A DNA stretch of 14,348 nucleotides, from contig JAKAXN010000080.1 of assembly GCA_021816565.1 (NCBI GenBank), positions 1-14,348 of the forward strand, read 5' to 3'. A program made the position numbers and the translations under genes. This stretch comes from Actinomycetes bacterium (GTDB lineage: Bacteria > Actinomycetota > Acidimicrobiia > Acidimicrobiales > Palsa-688). Under the pieces are notes generated by a model. The model ran no database searches and was not told the DNA's origin. It saw only the letters and a list, made by a program, of their open reading frames with translations. Of the stretch, positions 1 through 5,646 are shown piece after piece (the stretch's first letter is position 1; each line of letters opens with the position of its first letter).

Positions 1-724
1 GGAAGCCCAGCCGGCCCAGTCCCACGCTGTGCAGGATGGCCGTCAGCCCGGCCCCGACCCCGTAGCCGGCGGCGACCAGGGCCACGCCCAGGGCCCGGTT
101 GTCGGCGTCGGTCTGCTCGGCGGCGATCACCTGCGACACCGCGTCGGCTCCGCTCAGCATGGGGCGGCCCAGGGCCACGATGGCGACGAACCACCAGTAC
201 CCGGGGCTGAGGGCGGCCAGGGCGGTGAGGGCCAACCCGGTCCCCAGGGAGGACAGCATGACCCGGCGGCGCCCGAAGCGGTCGGCCAGCCCGGCGATCG
301 GCAGGGCGCCGAGGGAGGCCAGGCGGATTACGGCCAGCCCGGCGCCGAGCACCGTGCCCGACAGGCCCGCCTGCTCGGCGATGGTGCCCACCGTCGCACC
401 GTTGGAGATCTGGCCGAAGCTGCGGGCCACGTCACCCAGGGCGGCCACCGCCCCGAATTGGCCGAAGCCCCCGGCCAGGGCGGCCAGGCCCACGCCCAGC
501 ACCTCCCGGTCGTACCACCGGTGGAGGCGGATGGACCCGGCGTCCCCCGGGCGGACCGGCACCCGGGCGACTGGCGGGACCGCGGTGTCGGGTTCCGGTC
601 CCCCGGCGGCGTCCGCCGCAGTCCCTGGATCCACCCTCCGGCCCCTCTCGCCCGTCGTGCTCCTCCGGCGCTCCGCTGGCTCGCTCGCCAGGCGGACCCC
701 CACGGTAGGGGGCGATCCTGTCAC
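1..724 (-). CDS. MFS transporter, N-terminal part (runs off left edge)
   Basis: This reads as the first 241 residues of a major facilitator superfamily permease in the inner membrane; the substrate cannot be told. About 75 hydrophilic residues, rich in Arg, Pro and Ala, precede the first membrane segment (from about residue 76). Further hydrophobic helices follow. The signature loop between helices 2 and 3 is clear: GLADRFGRRRV, with its Asp at residue 148. The GTG start at 724-722 overlaps the TGA stop of the upstream epoxide-hydrolase-like gene (sequence GTGA), and an in-frame stop lies two codons upstream, so this is the furthest possible start. The long Arg-rich leader is unusual, and a later GTG (for example residue 55) could be the true start. 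The overlap suggests translational coupling and one operon with the upstream gene. The family call is secure, the start moderate, and the C-terminal half is outside the window. Confidence 0.85.
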   Translation of the reverse strand, partial: MTGSPPTVGVRLASEPAERRRSTTGERGRRVDPGTAADAAGGPEPDTAVPPVARVPVRPGDAGSIRLHRWYDREVLGVGLAALAGGFGQFGAVAALGDVARSFGQISNGATVGTIAEQAGLSGTVLGAGLAVIRLASLGALPIAGLADRFGRRRVMLSSLGTGLALTALAALSPGYWWFVAIVALGRPMLSGADAVSQVIAAEQTDADNRALGVALVAAGYGVGAGLTAILHSVGLGRLGF

Positions 725-1221
725 CTGTCAGGGTCGAAGTTCCCCCGACCGGCCGGCCCCGGCGGGGACGGCCGGAGGGCCGGCAGGGCGGCACCGAGCA
801 GGCCCCGGACGGTGGCGGCCGCCACGTTGCCCCAGTCGAAGTAGTCCCTCCACAGCACGATCCGGCCGTCGTGCACGTCGAAGCGGCCGCACACCCAGAT
901 CTGGATGCGGACCGGGCCGACGATCAGCACGTCGGTGCGCTCGGTGAGCACCGTGGTACCGCCGTCGGTCGAGATGGTGTGGATGTACGCCTCGAACCCG
1001 GACCCCCGCACCGCCAGGGCCCGGGCCAGCACCCTGCGGATCCGGTCCCGGCCCCGCAGCGCCGGCAGGGAGACATTTGTGTAGGTGACGTCGTCGGCCA
1101 TCAGCCCGGTGGCCCCCTCCGCGTCCCCCGCCTCCAGGAGGCCGAGGAAGCGGCGCACCACCTCGGCCGGAGCACCGGTCGCTCCGGGGTCGGCGGTGGA
1201 CGGGACGGACGATTCGCTCAT
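721..1221 (-). CDS. Limonene-1,2-epoxide hydrolase family protein (SnoaL/NTF2-like fold)
   Basis: This 166-residue protein has the cone-shaped NTF2/SnoaL fold and matches the limonene-1,2-epoxide hydrolase family (which includes mycobacterial EphG) at every known active-site position. These are Y47 and N49 in YTN, R95 and D97 in ERTDVL, and D126 in WRDYFD. In that family the Asp-Arg-Asp triad activates water to open an epoxide to a vicinal diol, without a covalent intermediate. An active cytoplasmic epoxide hydrolase is therefore likely, not just a SnoaL-like binding protein; the substrate (terpenoid, fatty or other epoxide) is unknown. The chosen ATG at 1221 sits 7 nt after a TAGGTT box, which suits a leaderless mRNA; an in-frame ATG at 1242 would add seven residues. 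The stop overlaps the GTG of the MFS gene. An aldo/keto reductase is divergent, 66 bp away. Confidence 0.88.
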   Translation of the reverse strand: MSESSVPSTADPGATGAPAEVVRRFLGLLEAGDAEGATGLMADDVTYTNVSLPALRGRDRIRRVLARALAVRGSGFEAYIHTISTDGGTTVLTERTDVLIVGPVRIQIWVCGRFDVHDGRIVLWRDYFDWGNVAAATVRGLLGAALPALRPSPPGPAGRGNFDPDR

Positions 1222-1228
1222 GGCGCGC

Positions 1229-1234
1229 AACCTA
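1229..1234 (-). promoter_or_regulatory. Putative -10 box for a leaderless epoxide hydrolase transcript
   Basis: On the minus strand the hexamer TAGGTT (TANNNT type) ends exactly 7 nt before the ATG at 1221. Transcription would then start at or next to the A of the start codon. No Shine-Dalgarno sequence is convincing here, and no -35 box is clear, which is common in high-GC actinobacteria. This is inferred from spacing alone. Confidence 0.5.
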
Positions 1235-1274
1235 TACGCCATGGCCGCCGGGCCGGCCGCATCCGGTCCGCACG

Positions 1275-1280
1275 TAGGCT
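1275..1280 (+). promoter_or_regulatory. Putative -10 box for a leaderless aldo/keto reductase transcript
   Basis: The hexamer TAGGCT ends exactly 7 nt before the ATG at 1288, mirroring the divergent gene's TAGGTT-N7-ATG. The two start codons are 66 bp apart, so the promoters lie back to back and could share one operator. No ribosome binding site precedes the ATG. Confidence 0.5.
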
Positions 1281-1287
1281 GGCGAGC

Positions 1288-2256
1288 ATGAGATACGTCG
1301 AGGCCGGGGGAGCCCGCCTGTCGGTGATCGGGGTCGGGGCCTGGCAGTTCGGGTCCCGGGAGTGGGGCTACGGGAAGGGATACGCCGAGGGCGAGGCCGG
1401 CCGCATCGTCAACCGGGCGCTGGACCTGGGGATCAACCTGCTCGATACCGCCGAGATCTACGGGTTCGGGGCGTCCGAGCGGATCGTCGGGCGGGCCATC
1501 GCCGGCCGACGCCAGGAGGCTTTCGTGGCCACCAAGCTGTTCCCGGTGGCACCGGTCCGGCCCGTCGTGGAGTGGCGCGAGCGCGAGAGCGCCCGCCGGC
1601 TGGGCGTCGACACCGTGGACCTCTACCAGATCCACCAACCCAATCCGCTGGTCCCCCTCGGCGTGCAGATGGACGGCATGCGCCGCCTGGTGCGCACCGG
1701 CCGGGTGCGTCACGCCGGGGTCAGCAACTTCTCCCTGTCGCGCTGGCAGGCGGCCGAGGAGGCCATGGGCGGACCGGTCCTGTCCAACCAGGTGCGCTTC
1801 AGCCTGGTCGACCGCCGGCCCCTCCCCGACATGATCCCCTGGGCGGCCGGCCACGACCGGGTCGTGATCGCCTACAGCCCGCTGGGCCAGGGTCTGCTGT
1901 CCGCCCGCTACGACACCGCCAACCCGCCGAAGGGCGGGGTCCGGGACATGAACCCCCTGTTCCTGCCGGAGAACCTGGACCGGGCCTCCGACCTGTTGGC
2001 CGCTCTACGCGAGGTGGCCCGGGCCCACGACGCCACCCCGGCCCAGGTGGCGCTGGCGTGGGTGATCCGCCGGCCCAACGTTGTGGCCATCCCCGGCGCC
2101 AGCAGCGTCGAGCAGCTCGAACGCAACGCAGCTGCCGCCGACCTGGACCTCTCCGACGACGACGACGCCCGACTGACCGCAGCGGCCGAGGCGTTCCATC
2201 CCATACAGGGGCCGGCCGCCCTGCCGCAGTTACTGCGCCGGCGGCTACCCGTCTGA
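1288..2256 (+). CDS. Aldo/keto reductase
   Basis: This is a 322-residue cytoplasmic NAD(P)H-dependent oxidoreductase of the aldo/keto reductase superfamily, a (beta/alpha)8 barrel. It is of usual family length. The catalytic tetrad is intact: D53 and Y58 in LLDTAEIYG, K83 in VATK and H116 in YQIHQP. The C-terminal part has the usual cofactor-binding features, with YSPLGQGLL followed by IPGASSVEQLERN. The enzyme would reduce an aldehyde or ketone to an alcohol, or act in reverse; the substrate cannot be read from the sequence. It diverges from the epoxide-hydrolase/MFS pair, and an epoxide-derived diol could in principle be its substrate, but that is only a neighbourhood inference. The start follows the TAGGCT-N7-ATG layout. 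It converges on the Gfo/Idh/MocA gene with 19 nt between the stop codons. Confidence 0.93.
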   Translation: MRYVEAGGARLSVIGVGAWQFGSREWGYGKGYAEGEAGRIVNRALDLGINLLDTAEIYGFGASERIVGRAIAGRRQEAFVATKLFPVAPVRPVVEWRERESARRLGVDTVDLYQIHQPNPLVPLGVQMDGMRRLVRTGRVRHAGVSNFSLSRWQAAEEAMGGPVLSNQVRFSLVDRRPLPDMIPWAAGHDRVVIAYSPLGQGLLSARYDTANPPKGGVRDMNPLFLPENLDRASDLLAALREVARAHDATPAQVALAWVIRRPNVVAIPGASSVEQLERNAAAADLDLSDDDDARLTAAAEAFHPIQGPAALPQLLRRRLPV

Positions 2257-2270
2257 TCCCCCCGGTCAGA

Positions 2271-2283
2271 GCCGGTCACCGGC
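2271..2283. repeat. Short palindrome at the convergent ends of two genes
   Basis: GCCGGT-C-ACCGGC is a perfect 6+6 palindrome around one base. It overlaps the stop codon of the minus-strand Gfo/Idh/MocA gene. The aldo/keto reductase ends at 2256, leaving only 19 nt between the two genes, and this is the only symmetric element there. It lacks a loop of usable size, so it is weak as a terminator and may be chance in such GC-rich DNA. Confidence 0.25.
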
Positions 2284-3349
2284 CCGGGCCGGCCCCGACC
2301 GGAGCCACCGCGCCCGACCGGGCCGACCCGGCAGCCGCCTCCAACACCCGCAGGCCGGTCACGGCGTCGGCAAAGTCCACCGGAGCGGGGGCCCCCTCCA
2401 GCAGGTGGGCCGCCACCCCGGCGTAGAAGCTCTGGTAGGCACCGGGCCGGGTGGGTACCTCATCGGTGCCCTCCACCGATCCCAGACGGCCCCACGAACC
2501 GGACGGCTCCTCGCCCCATCCGGCTCCGGTCGGTGACCGACCGGCCCGCAGGGCGTCCTCCTGGGGGTCCATCCCGTACTTGACGTATCCGCCGGCCGAC
2601 CCGAGGACCCGGAAGCGGGGACCGAGCTGGGCGGCCTGGCTGCTGGCCCACAGGTGGACGGCCGGCCCGCCGGGGTAGTGGAGGGCCACGAAGGCGTCGT
2701 CGACGACGGCACTGCGACGGGCGGAGACCTCGGCGTACACCGACTCCGGCGCCCCGAACAGGGTCAGGGCCTGGTCCACCAGGTGAGGGCCCAGGTCGAA
2801 CAGGATGCCCCCGCCCGGCGCCGCCGGGTCCTGCTTCCAGGTGCCGGCAGCCAGTGTCGGCTTCCAGCGCTCGAAGCGGGACTCGAACCTCCACACCTGC
2901 CCGAGCCGGCCGGCTCCCACCAGATCGCCGACCGTCAGGAAGTCCCCGTCCCAGCGCCGGTTGTGGTACGGGATCAGGCTCACCCCCCGGTCGGCCGCCA
3001 GGCGGGCCAGCCGCTCGGCCTCGGCCACGGTCGGGGTGACCGGCTTGTCCAGCACCACCGGCAGGCCGGCCCCGAGGGCCGCCTCCGCCACCTCGCGGTG
3101 GCGGGCGTTGGGGACGGTGACCACCACCAGATCCCAGTCACCGGCCGACTCCAGCAGGCCCTCCACCCCGGCCACCACCTCCGCCTCCGGGTAGCGGGCC
3201 GCCACCTCCGCGGCCCGGGCGGCGTCGGTGGTGACGACGGCGCCCAGAGTCAGGCCGGCGGTGGCCGCTATCAGGGGGGCGTGGAACGCCGAGCCGCCCA
3301 GGCCGTAGCCCACCAGCGCCACTCTCAGAGGTCTCCGCACCCGCCCCAC
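2276..3349 (-). CDS. Gfo/Idh/MocA family oxidoreductase
   Basis: This 357-residue protein is an NAD(P)-dependent dehydrogenase of the glucose-fructose oxidoreductase/inositol dehydrogenase/MocA family, expected to be cytoplasmic and to act on sugars, inositols or similar polyols. The Rossmann domain (about 1-125) opens with VALVGYGLGG (nucleotide-binding Gly at 14, 16 and 18) and contains the signature LDKP, with catalytic K102. The substrate domain has YHNRRWDGDF (from residue 128) and GGGILFDLGPHLVDQ, where D185 and H189 fit the family's Asp-x3-His catalytic pair. These motifs resemble the scyllo-inositol/YhhX-like branch, but the substrate is not fixed. The start is GTG at 3349. GTG at 3340 is an equally plausible alternative, because no clear ribosome site decides between them. 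Its neighbours are convergent on one side and divergent on the other, so it is probably transcribed alone. Confidence 0.92.
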   Translation of the reverse strand: MGRVRRPLRVALVGYGLGGSAFHAPLIAATAGLTLGAVVTTDAARAAEVAARYPEAEVVAGVEGLLESAGDWDLVVVTVPNARHREVAEAALGAGLPVVLDKPVTPTVAEAERLARLAADRGVSLIPYHNRRWDGDFLTVGDLVGAGRLGQVWRFESRFERWKPTLAAGTWKQDPAAPGGGILFDLGPHLVDQALTLFGAPESVYAEVSARRSAVVDDAFVALHYPGGPAVHLWASSQAAQLGPRFRVLGSAGGYVKYGMDPQEDALRAGRSPTGAGWGEEPSGSWGRLGSVEGTDEVPTRPGAYQSFYAGVAAHLLEGAPAPVDFADAVTGLRVLEAAAGSARSGAVAPVGAGPGR

Positions 3350-3420
3350 CGTAGTGACATTGGCCTCTGCCCGGGCCGCCGGCCGGCCGCTGTAATAGGA
3401 GAGCGTCGGGAGGTGCGGCC

Positions 3421-3651
3421 ATGGCTCCTTGGTGGAGAAGGCATCGCAGCGGCCCCAGGGTGTGCGTCAACTGTCGGGGCAACGACGAGGTGTTCCACGG
3501 GCTGTGCCGGCACTGCCGCAGGGCCCTTCTGGTGGAGGAAACCCCCCACCCGACCCCCATCCCCCGGCCCGAGGCCCAGGAGCACATGCCCGAGCCGGCG
3601 TCGACCGAGCCGGCCCACGACCGGCCCTGGCGGCACCTCGGCGGTGGTTGA
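3421..3651 (+). CDS. Small zinc-ribbon protein (76 aa), function unknown
   Basis: I do not recognise a named family. The 76-residue product has four cysteines in two CxxC knuckles, C15-x2-C18 (CVNC) and C29-x2-C32 (CRHC), ten residues apart. This is the pattern of a rubredoxin-like zinc ribbon. A basic, Trp-containing start (MAPWWRRHR) precedes it, and the Pro/Glu/His-rich tail after about residue 40 is probably disordered. The gene is probably real: GGGAGG (3409-3414) lies 7 nt before the ATG, and the cysteine spacing is meaningful. It could bind nucleic acid or a protein partner, but no specific role can be assigned. It diverges from the Gfo/Idh/MocA gene and converges on the universal stress protein gene. 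There is no signal peptide or membrane segment. Confidence 0.72.
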   Translation: MAPWWRRHRSGPRVCVNCRGNDEVFHGLCRHCRRALLVEETPHPTPIPRPEAQEHMPEPASTEPAHDRPWRHLGGG

Positions 3652-3687
3652 CCGGCTCCGGTTGCGGCGTCAGAACCCGATGACCAG

Positions 3688-3720
3688 CCGGGCCCGCCGG
3701 GGTCCCCGTCAGCGGCCCGG
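3688..3720. terminator. Possible weak hairpin between convergent genes
   Basis: CCGGGCCCGC (3688-3697) can pair with GCGGCCCGG (3712-3720) with one bulged base and a 14-nt loop. It lies between the zinc-ribbon gene and the end of the universal stress protein gene and spans the latter's stop codon. No T-run follows on either strand. In sequence this rich in G and C such pairing may be accidental. Confidence 0.25.
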
Positions 3721-4614
3721 GGCCCGCCGGCCGGGCGGCTCCCCGGGCACGATGACCACCGGGCAGCGGCTGCGATGGGCGCACGAGCTGCTGACCGACC
3801 CGAGCACCACGCGCGACAGACCGCCCCGCCCCCGGGACCCGAGCACGAGCAGGTCGGCCCCCGTCGAGCGCTCACACAGGGTGCTGTCGGGATCGCCGAC
3901 GACCAGCACCGGCGTCACTGCGACTTCCTGTTGCTCCGCGGCGGCCCTGGCCACGAACCGCTCCAGCCGCTCGTGAACCCCGCGCACCAGGCGGGGCCGC
4001 TCACGGCGGAAGTGGGGCATGTCGAGCTCGAGGGCCATGTCCTCCTGGTAAGGGTCGCGTACCACCTCCACCGCCTCGACCCCCCATCCCCGGAGGCGGG
4101 CCTCGCCGAGCGCCCACTCCATGGCGTCGGCCGAACCGGCCGAGCGGTCGACACCCACCACGATGCGCCCGGCCGGGGGGCGGCTCAGCGCCTTCCCGCC
4201 CACCACCGCCACCGGGCAGGGGCTGTGGTGGGCGCAGCGGAGGCTCACCGAGCCCAGTACCGCCCCGGCCAGGGCGCCCCGGCCCCGCCGGCCCACCACC
4301 AGCAGCGAGGCCCCCGATGCCAGGTCGCACAGGGTGGCGGCCGGGTCCCCCCGGACCACCAGCCTCTCCGGCCCGGGCTCCGGGATGGCCCCGCCGGCCT
4401 CGGCCAGGGACCGCTCCAGCCGGGAAGCGGCGTCGGCGGCCAGCTCCGCATCCGGCACCGGGAACGGGGTCTCCGCCCCCCGGTCGGAGGGACTGCGCCA
4501 GGCGACCACCGCCTGGAGCCGGGCGCCCCGGATCGCGGCCTCCTCCGCCGCCCAGGCCAGGGCCCGGCGCGACCACGCCGAACCGTCCACCCCCACCACC
4601 ACCCGATCGTCCAT
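3709..4614 (-). CDS. Universal stress protein, two tandem UspA domains
   Basis: This 301-residue cytoplasmic protein is two fused UspA domains, about residues 1-146 and 150-290. Each opens with the beta-strand motif VVVGVDGS or IVVGVDRS. Each keeps the ATP-binding signature G-x2-G-x9-G-S: GRRGRGALAGAVLGS in the first and GSRGRGGLSRVVLGS in the second. Both halves should therefore bind ATP. Tandem USPs of this length are typical of actinobacteria, where they are linked to hypoxia, dormancy and general stress; the specific role here is unknown. The ATG at 4614 is supported by a strong Shine-Dalgarno, GGAGGT (4621-4626), 6 nt upstream. The gene follows the alpha/beta hydrolase on the same strand with a 140-bp gap containing a tandem repeat. 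I see no obvious promoter in the gap, so it may be read from the hydrolase promoter. It converges on the zinc-ribbon gene. Confidence 0.94.
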   Translation of the reverse strand: MDDRVVVGVDGSAWSRRALAWAAEEAAIRGARLQAVVAWRSPSDRGAETPFPVPDAELAADAASRLERSLAEAGGAIPEPGPERLVVRGDPAATLCDLASGASLLVVGRRGRGALAGAVLGSVSLRCAHHSPCPVAVVGGKALSRPPAGRIVVGVDRSAGSADAMEWALGEARLRGWGVEAVEVVRDPYQEDMALELDMPHFRRERPRLVRGVHERLERFVARAAAEQQEVAVTPVLVVGDPDSTLCERSTGADLLVLGSRGRGGLSRVVLGSVSSSCAHRSRCPVVIVPGEPPGRRAPGR

Positions 4615-4690
4615 TCCGGGACCTCCGCGGCCCAGGCTCGTGCGCGCCGGCCGTGACCGTCCAGGGCCGGAAGTCCCCGCCCTGACCGTT

Positions 4691-4741
4691 GCCGGCGACC
4701 GGCGGCGAAGCGGCCGGCGACCGGCGGCGAAGCGGCCGGCG
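4691..4741. repeat. 22-bp tandem repeat, 2.3 copies
   Basis: A 22-bp unit is repeated exactly at 4691-4712 and 4713-4734, and the first seven bases of a third copy follow at 4735-4741. Each full unit begins GCCGG-CGA-CCGGC, a 5-bp inverted repeat around three bases, so the RNA could form a row of small hairpins. It lies in the 140-bp gap between the alpha/beta hydrolase stop and the universal stress protein start. It could weakly attenuate read-through, or it may simply be a slippage-prone sequence. Confidence 0.8.
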
Positions 4742-4754
4742 TGACGGCTACCGG

Positions 4755-5489
4755 TCAGAGGTGGCCGGCGTGATCGAGCAGGAACCGCCTGACCGCGGCG
4801 GTCGCCGCGGCGATGTGCTCCGGGCTGTCCTTCCACGGCTCGAGCACCTCTGCGTGCGGCGCCAGGGCGGCGACCTGGCGCCCGGCCTCCGTGGGGTGGT
4901 AGTCGTCCACCCCGGGCAGCACGAGCAGCGGGACCGGGCAGCGGGCTATCTCGTCCCGGCCCACGCTCACCACGAACTCGTCGCGCCACATGGCGGCGAG
5001 GAAGCGGTCCACCGTCGCGCCGTCCAGGTCAGGGCGGCCGGCCAGCAGGTCCTCGGCCCAGGAGCGGCCCATGGCGGTGAAGAGGTCCCGGTTGGCGGCG
5101 TGCACCCCGATCGGCTGCTCCAGCACCGCCGCGACCACCCGCTCGGGGACCTGCTCCACCAGCTTCAGGATGAACGACCCGCCGATGCAGCAGCCCATGA
5201 CCAGGAAGCGGTCCACCCCCAGGTGGTCCAGAACCGCCAGCTGGTCCGCGGCGTAGGATCCCCACGGGTCCGCCGGGTCGAGCGGGCCGCGGGAGCGCCC
5301 GGTGTTGCGCTGGTCCATGGCGATCAGTCGGAAGTCCCCGGCGTAGGACGCCCAGGGGTCGACCGCGGCGTTGGCCCACAGGTCGATGCCGGAGCGCATC
5401 CCGCCGGGGGCCAGCAGCAGCACCGGGACTCCCGAGCCGCGCTCCTCGAAGTAGATGGTCGTGTCGTCGTGGCGAACCAGGCTGGGCAC
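4755..5489 (-). CDS. Alpha/beta hydrolase with cysteine at the nucleophile position
   Basis: This 244-residue protein has the alpha/beta-hydrolase fold. The oxyanion-hole region is LLLAPGGMRSG and the strand-4 segment is IAMDQRNTGRS. The nucleophile elbow reads MGCCIGGSF, so the G-x-Nu-x-G position is Cys101 instead of the usual Ser. The likely acid is in VLPGVDDYHP and the likely His is in SPEHIAAAT near the C-terminus. Some family members, such as dienelactone hydrolases, use Cys, but the class here cannot be named; an ester, thioester or lactone hydrolase is possible. I chose GTG at 5489 because homologous sequence begins there (VRHDDTTIYFEERG) and a TACCGT box lies 6 nt upstream. ATG at 5549 would add 20 Arg/Pro-rich residues. 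It diverges from the FdhF/YdeP-type gene and precedes the universal stress protein gene. Confidence 0.87.
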   Translation of the reverse strand: MPSLVRHDDTTIYFEERGSGVPVLLLAPGGMRSGIDLWANAAVDPWASYAGDFRLIAMDQRNTGRSRGPLDPADPWGSYAADQLAVLDHLGVDRFLVMGCCIGGSFILKLVEQVPERVVAAVLEQPIGVHAANRDLFTAMGRSWAEDLLAGRPDLDGATVDRFLAAMWRDEFVVSVGRDEIARCPVPLLVLPGVDDYHPTEAGRQVAALAPHAEVLEPWKDSPEHIAAATAAVRRFLLDHAGHL

Positions 5490-5495
5490 CGGCCC

Positions 5496-5501
5496 ACGGT
5501 A
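5496..5501 (-). promoter_or_regulatory. Putative -10 box for the alpha/beta hydrolase
   Basis: On the minus strand TACCGT (TANNNT type) ends 6 nt before the GTG at 5489, which places the transcript start at or beside that codon. It helped decide the start, so the two calls are not independent. No -35 box is evident. Confidence 0.4.
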
Positions 5502-5634
5502 TCCAGCCAGCGGCCGCCTGTGCCGCCTGCCGACCGGCGCCTGGCTCATGTACCTGGCCTACGCGGTGGCCGTGGACTTCGCCCCCGGCTTCCACCGGCG
5601 GGTACGAGGCTCCCCCATAGGCCCCCGAACGCGG

Positions 5635-5640
5635 TATCAA
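5635..5640 (+). promoter_or_regulatory. Putative -10 box for the FdhF/YdeP-type oxidoreductase
   Basis: TATCAA matches four of six positions of TATAAT and ends 6 nt before the ATG at 5647. There is no Shine-Dalgarno upstream of that ATG, so a leaderless mRNA is plausible. The match is weaker than at the other starts because the final T is missing. Confidence 0.35.
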
Positions 5641-5646
5641 GTACCC

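Noticed and set aside
29..947. Two long plus-strand frames over the MFS and epoxide hydrolase genes
   Set aside because: They are antisense to clear family matches, rich in Pro/Arg/Gly, and hold no motif.
2654..3976. 440-codon plus-strand frame spanning the Gfo/Idh/MocA gene, zinc-ribbon gene and USP end
   Set aside because: It crosses three real genes in the wrong frame or strand and its composition is biased.
5547..5549. Upstream ATG start for the alpha/beta hydrolase
   Set aside because: It adds a 20-residue Arg/Pro-rich segment unlike the family's N-terminus, and the nearby AGG is weak. The GTG at 5489 fits better, though the upstream ATG is not excluded.
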